Origin: Mesocentrotus franciscanus
Taxonomy: Eukaryota; Echinodermata; Echinoidea; Camarodonta; Strongylocentrotidae
DNA: 64,000 bases
NCBI GenBank assembly: GCA_037976565.1
Contig: CP137674.1
Coordinates: 30,163,047 to 30,227,046 of the forward strand
Reading direction: 5' to 3'
Position 1 is the first letter of the stretch. Each line of letters begins with the position of its first letter. The notes under the pieces are model-generated. The model was given only the letters and a program-made list of their open reading frames with translations. It was not told where the DNA came from and did no database searches. Of the stretch, positions 12,801-27,800 are shown piece after piece. A program made the position numbers and the translations under genes.

Positions 12801-15800
12801 ACACATGCAGCGGCAGTGTAACTGGCAATACGCGGTAAATCTGTAAAAAAAAGTGAAAACAAATTCGCTGCTCGATCATGCAGCCATTCAACGCACGCAA
12901 TACGTGAACTCTCAAATCGCGGCACATGATGAAACAAGCTTGATTTGGCTTAAGCAACAACAAAAAATCTGAATTTTTAGGTCCTAAAAATCCAGAAAAT
13001 CAGAATATTCCGGATTATTCGGAAGGGTTGGCAGGTATGTATTCAAATATAAGGTACAGTAAATGTATCTTTATGAGGTGCACCTCCTTTTAATACCTTT
13101 GAACAACTTTCAGAAAACCTTCTGGAGTTTTATTATATTTCCTTTATTGTAATCAATTGCACAGTAAAGTTCTGTTGAAATTCCAAGGAAATTTAAGAAA
13201 TCCTTCCATTTTAGTGTCACTTTTGCGCAATCTTCCATTGGATGATTTAGAGATTGCACTGAATTTTTTTTTCTTCTCATTTTCCCCCTTTTTGTAGTTG
13301 TTTTTATTAAAATGACTTTAAATAAATGCTCAGTTATCTAAAATGGTTAAACTGTTCTCAAGAATGCAGAATTGACTCTGCACTATCATAACATTTTTCA
13401 CTATTTCAGGGCTGCCAACACTCACGCACTGAGCGTGAGACTCACGCATTTCACTCAATTCTCACGCTCTCACGCTAACAATGAAATTCCTCACGCACAA
13501 ATCTTAAATAACTAAATAATAATAAAAACAGATAAATTGGAATTAATTATGCGACCAAAAACAAGAATTTAGAAAGTTTTCCCGCCTTTTATCCCCTTTT
13601 ATCGAAGACGAAAGCCTCGATCTCACTTCTCGCGCGCGTGCGTGTGTAAGATCGGCGCCTATATAGCTAGCTAGCCTGATGTAGCCTACGTATCCTCGCA
13701 CCGTACCCATATCCATATGCAGCTACCAGGGTCGGCCCGAGCTGCCCCGGCCCCGGATATGGATCGGACGAACCAGCAGCGAGCTCGATCGAGTACGTCA
13801 TCAGTTGACAATTCAATTGATCGAGAACAGCAAAGATTTCACGGTTCTATGCTTTGTTTTTAAAGAAGGCCTAATATTACTTCATACAGTAGAATAGAAG
13901 GAGAGGGATTATAAAAATATCAAGTGAGTTTTGAGAGTGAAAAATGACTTGTGATTATGTAAAGTTGAACGAAAATTTGCCTGTGGCTTTGTCTCAGAGA
14001 GTGAGCGCGTGGGGCCCTCAGCACCTCGCTCTACGCCTAGCCCAGCGGCCCACGTTCGTGGGCGAACAATCAGTTTTCTTTATCTCTCGATGATTTTCTC
14101 TCTCCATATTGCCTTTAGCTATATGTTAAAATACTCTCTAAAGTATGCACCAGATCACACAATTTCACCTTGAAAAATAAAAATGCTCCACACTGTGGGA
14201 GGGGGGACGCTCACCCCACCCACCACCCTCGCTCCGGTCGGTGGTGGTCGCCTCGCGCTAACGCTTCTCGTATAATCTCACTCTCAACTGTTTTCCAATG
14301 TTGGCAGCCCTGCTATTTTCATAAATACACATTAGGTATTTTTAAGTAACGTACCATAATGAGTATTGCTTGTCTTTGTGAAATGCAACAGATGGGTCAT
14401 CAGTTGTAATTAAAGTTGTTGAAATTTAAACAGTTTATCAAATGAAAATTACCTAATTGTGCATGCAATCTGAAAACAGTGTAATCTCTATTTCTTATAG
14501 CAGACATAAATGATTATCCTTACTTGGTCAAACAAGAATTTAATCATACATGTACTGTACATGTAGATGTATATCTCACATGTACACAATGTATGTAATG
14601 TAGTAAAGTTTGCCAAATTACATCATTTGTTTTCACATGTGCATTTTGTTGGTATCTAGCAGTACTACTAGCAGGTTGTATCAAGTTTTTCTCTATCTTT
14701 GTGTGTTGCAGCAGCCACTCTTTTCTGCACACATACAGTACAACAGCGAGATTTAAAAACATGCAAAGCTGAGCTTGCTATCTGTACATGTATTGACCCT
14801 AAGAAACAACACACACTAAAGCACACACACAAACTGCTTGTTAGATCCATGCATGCAGTGTACATATAGTAGATTGAGGTGTAGTCAAGCTGCATTCTAA
14901 GGCTGCCTTACTTTTCACAGGTACACAGTACACACATTACACCAGTCAGCCATTCTATGCATTCGATCCGTGCATCATGAATTCCCTATACTAGAGTAGT
15001 TTCATATCCAAAGCAGATTGTATACTCTCTGAGTCTCTGTGCATGCTAGGCGAGACGCACATCAAATGTACCCTCTACTTTTGGAGAGGAAAGTAGACGG
15101 GGCAGAAAATAATCAAAGAATGAAATCTTACTCTTAGTATCATAATATATCCTTAAATAAAGAATGTTTCAAATAAGGTAGCAAGTACATGTAGCTTTGT
15201 GAAAAATGAAAATTACCAGGTATTACCAGGTATTGTCAATTTGCAAGCAACAGGGCATTAATTGTGCCAAAATACTTTTTAACATGAGTTAATATATGGT
15301 CACTTCCACACATTCAAAGACCAATCACGAATAGAAACCACAAAACAATTGAAATTAATCATTCCTTTTTTATACAGAATCGAGTTTCCTCAGTTAACAT
15401 ACTTTGTTGTAATTTAATTGTTGTGGGACTCATTTCTCTCTCTCTCTCTCTCTCTCTCTAGAACATACAGTGTAAAACAAATCTTTCAAATGTAGCCTAA
15501 GTTCATGTATTTTGATCTAAAAATTTCATGGTTGCACCAAACAACCTTAATACCCCCAAGAACAGACAAAGGAGCTGTAACTTAGCCTAATGAAACACTT
15601 ATGGCACCAAAAGTGAAGATAATAAATACCACATGGAGATTGAATTTAGGCCCTTCATGGAAATATTACATGCTATCTGACTGGATATCTGTGAGTGAGT
15701 GAGTGATATATTATTATAGTTGTATGCTAGCTGTGGTTTGCATACTGTACATAGTATTAACAGCATGATAGACCTGTTGCGCTGGTTTTAGCACAGCATG

Positions 15801-18800
15801 AAATCAGAAAGACTGTGCCAGAGTAGTCTGTGTTGCAGAATTGTCTACCTCAAAAAATGGTAAATTGGTAGATTACTACAGGACAAGTCATCTGCTGGGA
15901 GCCATAAGGGCTGTAAATCTTTGTAAAAGTAAATAAGTTGACACCTTTCAAGCTCTCAACATACATTATGTACAGTTGAACCTGTCTATAAAGGCCACCC
16001 AAGGGAAACAGGGAAACTGGAAGATCTGTTCGGAGATGTCCTTTCTGGACAGGTTCTACAACACACAATTCTTTCTTGGGGGAGAAAAAAATACATGGCT
16101 ACCGGGTATTATAGCGGAGGTGGCCACTAAGATAGGTTTGACTGTATTTCATCACTAGAAAATGGTGAATGACCACTGTCAAATGGTAAATTAGCATATC
16201 TGGAAGGTTGTTTTGTTTCTTCATCCATTTTGTTTGTTTGTTGTTGTTTTTGCTGTTGTTTTTTTTTACTCAAATGCAAAACAGAACATCAATGGATCTT
16301 ATGTTTCTTCTAGATTATTATTAAAACTACAGGCCCATGTACACATGTATGTATACAAGGAAGATTCATTCTATCTTGGATACCAGTTCAAACAAGTGTT
16401 CTATTTATAATTCATCTGTTTACTTTACAGTGTTTTCACTCCAGATGGAGCCCATTCAAATGAATCATTAAAAAGGTATTTAACATCCCATTCACATGGT
16501 TGTCCTCCAATTGTATGCGGTGAATAAACATACTGTACACACCTTTATTAATCCAATTTGAGCAGAGATGTGCCCCGCTGCTGGCATGACTTGCATGTCT
16601 CTGAAAATAACATTTGTATTTCCCCCTATTTCAAATGTTGATGGGGAAAAAGTAGAAAACTTTAGGCATCATAGTTACAAGTACACAATTAATAGCTAGA
16701 ATATACAATTCCTGATAGCTAGTATCTGTATATCATTCTTGACGGCTACAATATTTTATTCTGTGATCATAATCTTTCATAAAACAGAAGAAAGTGGGTT
16801 GAGACTTGCACATTGGTACTATTTCATCTAGGAAAAAAAAGGAAATGGATGGAAGAGTCATTTACAAAAAGGGGCATGGCACAGCTGCAGCAGCACTTGG
16901 TGTATTGCAATCTACGGAAGAAGGCTACTTGATATTACTACCACCAAACACTTAGCTCTTGTCTGTGCACAAAATTACCTAGATTATTTAATTTAGAGAG
17001 AGCCCACGATCCCCCTGCGGTTTGAAAGCAATCTCCTGCAATAATCCACTGCCTTCTATTCAGGCCCATACCTGCTAATAATTACACTGAAAGAGGGCAG
17101 GGGTAAGCCTGATAAAGGGATATAATGAAAGAGGAGTCTTATTACTTTTCTCTTATAATGGCACTACTACATTAGCAGTCTGCAAATAGACTTGTTTGTT
17201 ATTTTTCTTGTGTTGTGTAATGATTCCAAAAATACATGTCAATTGTAAAATACTAGGATTTTCTTTAATATTTGATGCATATCTAAGCATGCAAATGTAA
17301 CTTTTTCTAAACTGTACCAGTACTTTAAATAATAATTTTTTTAAAGAAAGAAACTAAATTGCATATAGGAGAATACATTTTAGGCAATAATACATAAGAA
17401 TGAATGCAGACAATGGTTTATGTGAAATCATGATAAGGATTCAACAACAAGTTCGATTCTCAAAGTATTGAATTTGGGGAAAGATGTCATTTTAATACAT
17501 GGGAACGATGATGTTTCTGAACTTCAGTCTTAACATTTTAGTACACTCTGTTAGTGTCTAGCCCTAGGATTATGTCTTAAACAACCTGGTATTGTGTCTC
17601 TGTAAGTACATCTACATGTAGGTGAAGTTGCAGTAGCATGTAGGTACCACTATAGAGACAATAATCAATTCACAAAGTTGGAATATACCTATACATGTAC
17701 ATATACATGTAGACAAGAGTCCTGTCTTTTCACAGCTCTTTGATTGATCCGCATTAATCACAAGTCCTCCTTTTATTTGCAAACTTAAAAACTCATATCC
17801 CTTCAGTAGTGATTGATATCAAGTTCCAATCAATTTGAATCAATCACAACTGTTTCTACGAAACCCAAGTTTGCATGAATTCCACTTTTTATATGATGCA
17901 AGTTTACATATCGGAATTTAATGAGACTGCTACTTCCTGGAAATAATCAAAGGCTCTGATATAAATGTATGCCTTCAATATCAAATTAGAGAAAAGAAAA
18001 GAGAGAGGGAAAGAAAGTGAGCATCATTTCATTTAATCCATATTCCTCACCCCCCTCCCAAGCCACAAACACACACCTACATGTACACATTCACACAGAT
18101 GGGGGAGATATAAATAGCAAAAAGAAATCATAGAAACTCTCACAAACCAATATAATTTGTAAAGAAACAAAAAAGAATCTGTAAGGAAGAAAAGTAAAAG
18201 GACAAAAAAAGGGAGAGGGACCAAAATGTGTGAAAACATATTTAGAGGATGAACGAAAGAGGATTGGGAAGAGAGATATTACACTAAGAAACCTTCCCGA
18301 ATAACTCTGCGTTTATTAAAAGCCTTCGACCATGGAATGATACTGACACAGGCCATTAGAGAAACCATTTGCTGCTGATAGTTTTTGCTTTGACGACTCG
18401 CCTCGCCTTATATCAGAGCTTGAAATGCGTGAAGTTCTCGTGATACGCCTCGGGTTGCCCTCAACTGACGACCGTTCATGCTACACGCATCGAGGCCGAT
18501 GGCTACTTCTCCTACCGATGAAGTGACGTCAGGAAAGAGGACAGGAATTATTAAATTCCCTCCAGCATAAAATTGGGCACAGCCAACTGTGACTACTGTG
18601 AATGACTTTGGCCTCAGAATATCATTTTCGTTTTCCAAATGTACAGTTATACTTCATGCACTTGTCCATCTGATTTTTCAAAATAATTTTCTAAGGTGTT
18701 ATGTACAGGAATACACTACACATGTGACTTTTGCTTCATTCTGCAAATAATTCACTCTCCTTTTGGGCTTGAATTTAATAATATTTATTTTAAGTTGTAT

Positions 18801-21800
18801 CCCTATTTTTATTGAAATTTCATAATACTTTTGTTTCATTCTGCAAATAATTCACTCTCCTTTTGGGCTTGAATTTAATAATATTTATTTTAAGTTGTTT
18901 CCCTATTTTGATTCAAATTTCATAATACTTTTGTTTCATTCTGCAAATAATTCACTCTCCTTTTGTGCTTGATTTTATCATTTACAAAAATATTTATTTT
19001 ACAGTGTTTGCCTATTTTTATTTTGCCTATCATAATATTTACAGGTAAACCTGTACAAATATTTTGGCGAAGTAAAAGCAGGGGACACATTCACTGTTTC
19101 ACATGTCTTTTTATTACAATAAATTTAGCCTGCTTACAAATAATGACACACTACCATAACATTTTTCTTGTCAAAAACTATCAAGAACTGATGGTTCTCT
19201 TCATTATAATATGTCATATACATTGTAAACACAAAGAGTATGATTTTTTTTTAAGTATAAAATGTAGTTTCAGAAATCACCAGCCTTCTTACACAATGCC
19301 AAAATTTAATTTAAAAAATCATTTTAAAGCTAGACAAAGTTCTGTTCTACCAAAAAAAAATTGGGAAGCCCCCCTCCCCCCTCCCCTAGCAGCAAAGCAG
19401 CCATGCATGATCACATCTGAGCTTCGGCCAATGTTGCAAACAGCCACCTCTACATTTGCCTACATGTACCTACTATGAGAACCTACAGAGATGCCTCAAC
19501 CTCCCCTTAACTCACCCCATAATGTTCCAATTACTGGCAACATTCCTGATCAAACAGTTTTGTATGAGTCATCGGGTGGATATCATGGGAAAAAATCCCA
19601 GGACATTCTTCTTTTGTGCAAATAATGGCTACATGTACATGTATCACACTGTGTAATTCATTTTTCAAGTGAGAGGTGGAGCTTTGGATTTTGAGATTTC
19701 ACACATACAGAGCAATCACGGAATATGGACTCTCTACAAGTCTACATACTGTACACTGTGTACTATTCTGTCATTTTTCCCATAGTGGTCCACAAGAGGT
19801 TTCAAAATGTAACAGAGACAGGTTAAAATTCATTCTCAACCAAACCTTTTTATGAATGTTAGTCATAATATCTATCTAAAAATGCTTTTATAAATGGCTC
19901 ACATTGCACTAGAGAGCATGTATACACCTGTAAATATAGTGGAGCCCTTAGCAAGCTCTGGACCTCAGCCACAGGGCACTTCTCACTTCTCATACATCAG
20001 TTCATACTCCTTCAAAGTTGCAAGTTTACATGTTTAAATTTTTGTTTGTGGAACTCTGTTTAGCCCCCTCAGCATTGGCGTATGGACCCACTTTTGCCGG
20101 GGCTGACATCTGTTGCCCAAATATCAATTTTCCATTCTGCTGCCAAAAATTCATATTTTTCAGGTCCCTTCCCAGCTCTACCACTTCCTTTGCCTGTGCC
20201 CCTAAGCTACTCAAAAATCCCTTCTGGTTACATATGAAAGGGCTCCAAAGGCCCTAAAAATTTCACTCTTGAGGACACATCTTGTTGAGAAAGAAGTGCA
20301 CTAGGTGAGAAAAAATTAAATATGGAGTTGTAGAGTATCTGTAACAGGTACAATTTTCCATTTTTTTACAATTAAGTCATGATAGTAAATTCAATTATTG
20401 TACACCTAGACAGAAATGGTTTATGAGGTGAAAACATGGAACAGAATTTATGAAATAAAAGTGCATAAATGTACAGTAGTCTTTAAAATCTTGAAAATTG
20501 TAAATGGCTGCAGTTTTGACGTGAACAAATCCTTGGGGCATTGCAGAAATGAAGAGTAGGAAGCCTTGAAAATCAATATGAAACACTTACAAAATGTACA
20601 AAACTCAAACAAATTTCTTGTGTGCAACAGTTTCTGGTTTTATAAGCCATCTTTTGAAAATCACTTCTATTGAAAATCTAGAATTCTCTCTATTTATGGG
20701 AAGGTCCCTGAATACATGTACATGTATGATGATGTGTGTGTAATGTGTACACTTGTTAATGTATAGAATGGGTGTCGAATCTCAGTATTGACCCAACCAA
20801 GCAAATATAATTGATATTTGTATGAGGTTTCACAGCAGGAACCATCGAGGTTCATTACCCAACCCAGTCAGGCAATACATGTGGGCCTGGGAGCTCCTCC
20901 ACAGGTAGGACTTGGTCTTACTAGTCCTTCAACTAGACCCATTCAAAATTGGGGCTAGATACCTAAAGATACCTATTAAGACTGCAATGAACATGCAGGA
21001 GATCGTTCACACTTTACAGAAAGGACAGGATCTTACTAAATGTAGTCCTTCAACTTTGACCCATTCTAAAATAGGTTTAGGTCAATTCATTCAGCAAGAG
21101 GCTGTTCACACCGCAAGGGGGGGCCGTGGGCGGACCGTGGATCGCGCTATTGTAGCACGACCCACGGTCCGCCCATTGGCGTTCGCCGGATTCACACCGC
21201 AGGTCTATCGTAGCACCCCCTTTTTTGAGAGGTCCTGTTGCCATGACGCGTGACGTCATGAGGTCAGAGCGGTCAAAGATTTCGCGCTATTACGAACCCG
21301 TAGTTGAGTTGATACATATTTTCACACAAGAGGGACTTTAATAGAATGAGTATAAAATTCCCCGCGTGTAGAACGATGACTTCCGGCGTGCTATCGTAGC
21401 TCGGGTTCACACCGGCAGAGATAGCGTGCGCTAGACCGTGCTATCTCTCGTGGACCACCCCCAAGAGGTGGTCCAGTGGCATGCCGTTTTGGCTCGCCTG
21501 GCTCGCTGTTGGGCGGACCGAAACGACGTTATACCTTCCACACCGCAGAGATAGCGCGGTCTAGCGCGCTATCTCTGCCGGTCTGAACAGCCTCCAAGAC
21601 ACATGGTACTATTGGTAGATAATCAACAAAAAGGATTGGTCCTTCAATTAGACCCATTCAAAACTGGGCTAGCCTTATTAAGATGTACATGTATCCTAGG
21701 ACTACCGTGCATGTAGGAGATCCTACACAGGATCAGACTTGGTTCAAACATGTTATTTGCCAATCTTCAACTATCACCTGGTCCCCACACTCACACCCAC

Positions 21801-24800
21801 AATGGCGATAGTGCCTTCTCTATCTGAGCTCCCAAATTCTGGAACAATTTCCCCATCTTTGTCCATGAATCCCCCTCTTTTGACACCTTTAAACAACACC
21901 TAAAGACCTACAATGTAGTAGCCTAAACTATGTAGATTTTCAATAAATATTAGACAATCCAGACCTACAGTACATTGCAGCTTGACTGAAAAGAGGTCTG
22001 CAAAGATAGGCTGCAGCCTTTGCCTCTTACAATATATGCCTTCAAATTGCTTGCATTGGGATCAGTGGTTGGTCAATTAAACACCCTTTCAGTGGGGTGT
22101 TTCAACTAATCAAAACTCTATGGGACACTGCTACCTACATGTACCTTCTACACAGACTACATGCTGTGTTACACCTATATAGCAACACAGCTATGGAAGA
22201 CCAACAAAAGTGGGACTGGGAAAATAAATGTTCAAATGCACTGAATGCTGCTTTCTTTTGTAAGTTCTGGTAAGTACTTGAAGGTACACTTAATATCAAT
22301 TTAACATTTCAAGATAACAGTCAACAAAAAAGTTCAGTCCAAATCAGAGAGAGTGCTTTCAAGGAACTTGATAACAAAATTCCAAATAAAGATGCAAATC
22401 AAGGCAAATTAAACCTACTTTTTCTAGGCAATTTGCTTGAATGGAGACATGATTTTTCAAATATTGGACCATATCACACTCAATGGTTATACACATTAAA
22501 ACTTGTGAGATTCAATAATTTTAGAATTGATAGTAATTTCAACCACCTACAAGTACTATATATACATATGCACTGCCATTCACATTAATTTTCACAACTA
22601 AATTGAATAATTGGCCAACCAAAAAAAGGGATGGAATGTAAAATGAATTATTACTCAGAGTCCAAGCCATTTTGAGAACAGATTTTATGTGTCAACAACT
22701 CAGCATTGAGAGAAGATTCTACATGTACATGTAAGTCTACTTCTAAAATATGTAGATTTCATGAAATATTGTTCACTGTACATAGCAAATACTAGATATA
22801 CAATGATATCGATAAGACAAGAGGGGAAGGTCCCAGATGGCAGCCTGTCATAGTACATTACACCTCCATGAGGTGATGAGATCTATGCTCGTTCAGCTGA
22901 AATCAAGCATTTCATTCTTTTAGGTCAATATTGAAACTATGAAATGTTGTGTGTTCATACTGATGTAATTGTGACCGTGAAAACAGAGAGTAAAACACAT
23001 GTTCATACCAGGAAAACAGGAAAATGGGGAAATTCACATGAGATGATGTACATACATGTACATGTATTTATCAAGAGCATTTATGTACATGCAGTTACAT
23101 GTACGTGTACATGACATGTACAATGTACGTATTGGGAAGTCGATGTGCATGTACATTGTACATTAACATTGTACATAACGGCTGAGGGAGGGAATAAGGC
23201 CCCCTTCCTCCTCCTCCTACTTGAACTGAGAATGGACTCTGGATTCTAGAGAACATACATGCAGAGGACAAAAGAGTTGAGTTACATGTAGTCTACATAT
23301 TCCAGACCCCATCTAACATACTGTCATTGTGAAGCGGTCATGATCATTTCAACTGGACAGTCAGCCAAAGATGATTGTACACACTGTACATACATGTACT
23401 GTACAGAAGATCCTCTATGTCATGACCAGGAGTAGACCAACATTCTTTTAATACAAGGTCTTAGAATTTCACCCTTACACCAAGGCTTGACTCTAACCAG
23501 TGCCCAGGAGATGGGGGCCCCCAAATTCGAACTCTAGACAACACTCAACAATTGAACAGAGCATTTAAGCATTAAAATAAATGATCCGAATCAGCGGATC
23601 CTTTGAAGAATTTATGATGATGAACCACAGACAACTCATTGTTGATCTGGTGATAGTCCACCAGAGTTTAAAGAGATAAAAATGACACTGAACCTGACCT
23701 AGCGATGAACTTGAAAGAAACAAGGTTGAACAAAGGACAGGGTACATGGACTGTAGGAAGCCCTAGACAGACCATGGGCTGTCCAGTCTAACGCCTTTGT
23801 AAGGTTACATGAAGGTCAAGCTCGTGTCTCAACAAGACAGATACTGTACCATCACTCACAGGAGTGATCTATAGATTGTGTTAAGTGCAGCATAAGCATC
23901 TTCCTCCACATCAATATTTGGTGCAATATACACATGTGGTCCTACATGTAGTACATGTAGGAAGCGCTGAATATCTCATCACTTCTAATGAAATTCTTGT
24001 TGATAATGCAGCATTAATATCATCATATATTCATCTGTGCAGTTTTATCATACTGATTTCCATTCCCTATCAGCTATCCCCTCCACTCTTTCTTCTCCCC
24101 TCATATTCCTGTCCCCTTGCCACCCTCTTGCCACCCCCTTGCCACCCCCTCCTCCTCCCCTGCTAACCCTCTTTCCGTCTTCCACTTTCCCTTGCCTCTT
24201 TCCAACCCCCCATCTTCCCTCCTCCTCCTCCTTGTACATGGACTGGACATCCAAAGACGTCTATGAAATAATCTTATGAGTTCTGAGAGCAAGACGGACA
24301 TTAACCCATACTTTTTTTAGAGAGATTGAATGCTCTTCTGGCTCTCGGTCAGCAGATGAAAACGCTTATTTTTGTTGTGTTCCCCTTGGTTGGTAAGTAA
24401 GGGTTTGGAGTACTGAACGAGCATACATGTACCTTGCATTTTGTTGTTGTCACCAATCAGGAAGTTATCAGTGATCGAAAGCCAACAATCAGTCCAATAT
24501 TGGTCAATCAGGAAATTGTTCCTTACGACATACTGTACAAGTATTAGCAGTTACATGTATATGGACATGACCTTTACATTTTTCTTTTCCAATCAACTGT
24601 CCATACAAAGATTTACTAACACTTTGATGAGTCATTATCATCATCATATTTCTCTTGTGTTTGCGATGGTACCTTTTGTTGGGTTGGGAGCTCTTAAAGT
24701 TCTCTCTACACACAGAGGAGCCTCTAAATATAGAACAAAATGAAAATAAACTAGGGCTGATATATGTATGAATATCACTGTTTATATCCTGTTTTGAAAA

Positions 24801-27800
24801 ATGATGTATACATACATGCACATGTAGCTTAGCTACAATGGAGCTTTTCATTGTAACTACATTAATAACTACCATTACCATTATCATTATCCTCTTCCTT
24901 ACTTTCATCATAACCATTGTTATCATCATAATTATCTTGCTGTTCAACATAATATTTTGAATTCTTTTTGCATCACATAAATCATTTTCACTTTTAATTA
25001 CACTACCTTTAAGTATATTGTAAGTATTAATCTACATACTGTAGTAAAGCGATGCTTTAGAACATCACAGAATTATACATTTCCATTACATGTACATGTA
25101 TGTGCATCCAAAGCGTACACGCATGTACGCAGCAAGCAGCTTGGATGCATGCACGCATCGAGTTATTATGTACGGTGGACATTAAAATGCAACACTTGAA
25201 ACAGATCCCAGCATCCGTTGACCTTTGGTATTTACATCAATACCTTACTACTGGATTTGAAACCAGACTTTTTGCATACCAAGCACAGCGCAGTAATCTC
25301 TTAGAAAAACTGAGACACTGCCAGGACAGCTTTCAAAGTTCAAACACAATACTTAATGCTAAAGAAGAAGAAGGCTACCAAAGAGAGGCGAGAGGTAGAA
25401 TTCTAAAAATAAAGATATTCTTCCTCATTTTCAAACAGGCATTTTCACACATTCACACGCGTCACACACATTTATGTGCATTCTCACCAAGAGACGTAAA
25501 TTATATGATTTGTATATTCTACTCATGCACAGTCAATCAAAAGAAGTCTGCAAGAATAAGAAGCTGGCAAAAATACAAACTATCAAATTTCCCATTAAAA
25601 TCTGCATGTAAGCCTACAATGTACATGTGTAGAAATGTAGAATAAATGAACTGCAATACTGACATGTATACATGTAGTCATGTACATGTATGTTCTATCC
25701 AATATCAATAGTAGTCTGCTCTAGTTTATGTTTAAAGGGGTATTCCACCCTAATATTAAATTGATTTTAATAGAAGCAGAAAAATTAGAGAAACAATTCT
25801 GTGAAAGTTTGAGAAAAATCGGACAACAAATAAGAAAGTTATGAATCTTTCAAAATCATGAAAATCATGGAATCTTTAAGACAAATTGGCAATGCTGTCA
25901 GAAATGGTGATGTCATCCCCTCACAATTCACCACTGATTTGAATGACAGAATGACCCAAAATCTCCATTTCTCTGAATGTTAATTGAATAGTAGACCTAT
26001 AGTTGTATCTAATATATGGGGGTGCATGAAAGAACATGTAATCCATGATATATGATCGAGATGGGCATGAAGAAAATATATCTTTTGATCAAGATGGAAT
26101 TTAATGACATTTCTTGCATTCAACAAAGGATAAAATGTGAGGGGCTGACATCATACATGTATTTAGAGACGGCATTGCCAATTTGACTCACATATTTCAT
26201 GAAAAGTTATGGATTTTAAAAAATCCATAACTTTCTTATTTATTGTCCGATTTTTCTCAAACCTTCACTGATCGGTTCTTCACATTTTTCTCCTTGTATT
26301 AAAACAAACTTTTTATTAGGGTGGACTTCCCCTTTAATGCTGTTTGCAGAACAATCTTTAAGATTCCATAATGCCTTGAAAATGAATTTGGGTTTTCTGT
26401 CTTAAAACGGATATATATACATGTACATGTACATGTACTGTACATGTAAAGCTTGTGTGGATATTGTGTAAAACCCAGAATCTTAGAAAATATTCCATAC
26501 ACTTTCATTTTCTTGAATACACCTGTCACAGGCTGCAGGCACGTGACACTGCACTTACAGTATTAACGTAAGCCTTTTCTACAGGAGAAGAAAATGGTTG
26601 ATTCCATTCTCTAAAATATTCCTGAAGTGGACTCTAGACATTCATTTTCCTACTTTCTTATATTAGCAATGTTTAGATGGTAAATTTACTTTCAACAGTA
26701 AATCACTCATAGTAATAAACAGTGATGAGACATTTGAATGGATTTGAATAATACACAAAAACACCCAGTACAACTGTAGGTACAAAAATGGAAATATTTC
26801 AGTCACAAGTAACTTTAATGTGTACATGAACTTTATATGAAAAGTATGAAGTACATGTATTGTATGTACATGTACTGTATATACATGTACAATGTAGGGC
26901 TTGATATTAATAGTAAGTTATGTAGGTGCTAATTACAAATAGGGGTGAAGAGGAAGAGGCTAATGATTAAAGAATAGGTTCACACCTTGGGACCCACCCA
27001 CATACATGCATTGTATTCAGGTGTACAGGGTGTGCTTGTTTGCCCCCCACCCCTTTAATGTTTGTTCTTGACATAGGGAGACATTTGCATACCAATTAAA
27101 CCCATTCAATTTACAGTTAGAAGTTAGACCCCTGGCATCAAGCTCACACTAGGCACTTTCGCACCCTCCCAAACCAGGAAAATTTCTATTGAGGTTACGA
27201 TGTAAGTAGCATAGTGCAATCAGAAATCTTGTGTCTACTTTAGGCAGTGGGAATAGAACTTTTGTACGGTTGTGTGTCATGAGGTTGCCCCCTTTTGCGT
27301 TACATTGCGATTTTTAACATGAAACCAAAATATCTAACAACACCACCCTTTTTGTTTTTTGTGGGGGGGGGGGGCAAGCTAAAAGGACATGATCATAATG
27401 TAAATCTCTAGATCAGGCTACATACAGTACAGAATTTTCTCAAACTTCAGGTACAAGTAATATTAGGCTAAATTGTAAATGTTAAAGGTCCAAGATACAT
27501 GCAGACTAACGGGATCATATAAGCAATGTAACAGCATATATTACAAGGACTCTGTGCTGCTCTAAGCTGTCTGCTTAGATATCATGACTTTCATTGTGGC
27601 AAGGAGCAAAATTGGGCATGCCTTAAAATGGGAAATATCCTCTAAGATGTATCTGAAGTTGAATGCATGTGAATCTGTAAAATGATTTTCTATGACTACA
27701 AACTTTAGATCTGGATTAGTGTCCACAAACTACAGGTATTTTTTACCAATCAGGATTGCAGGAGAGTGTGAAAGCATCTCATGAGTGACACACGGCTTGA

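Noticed and set aside
25100..25645. 181-aa plus-strand open frame in the giant intron
   Set aside because: No recognisable domain, composition like translated AT-rich DNA with TACATG repeats, no supporting splice or polyadenylation context.
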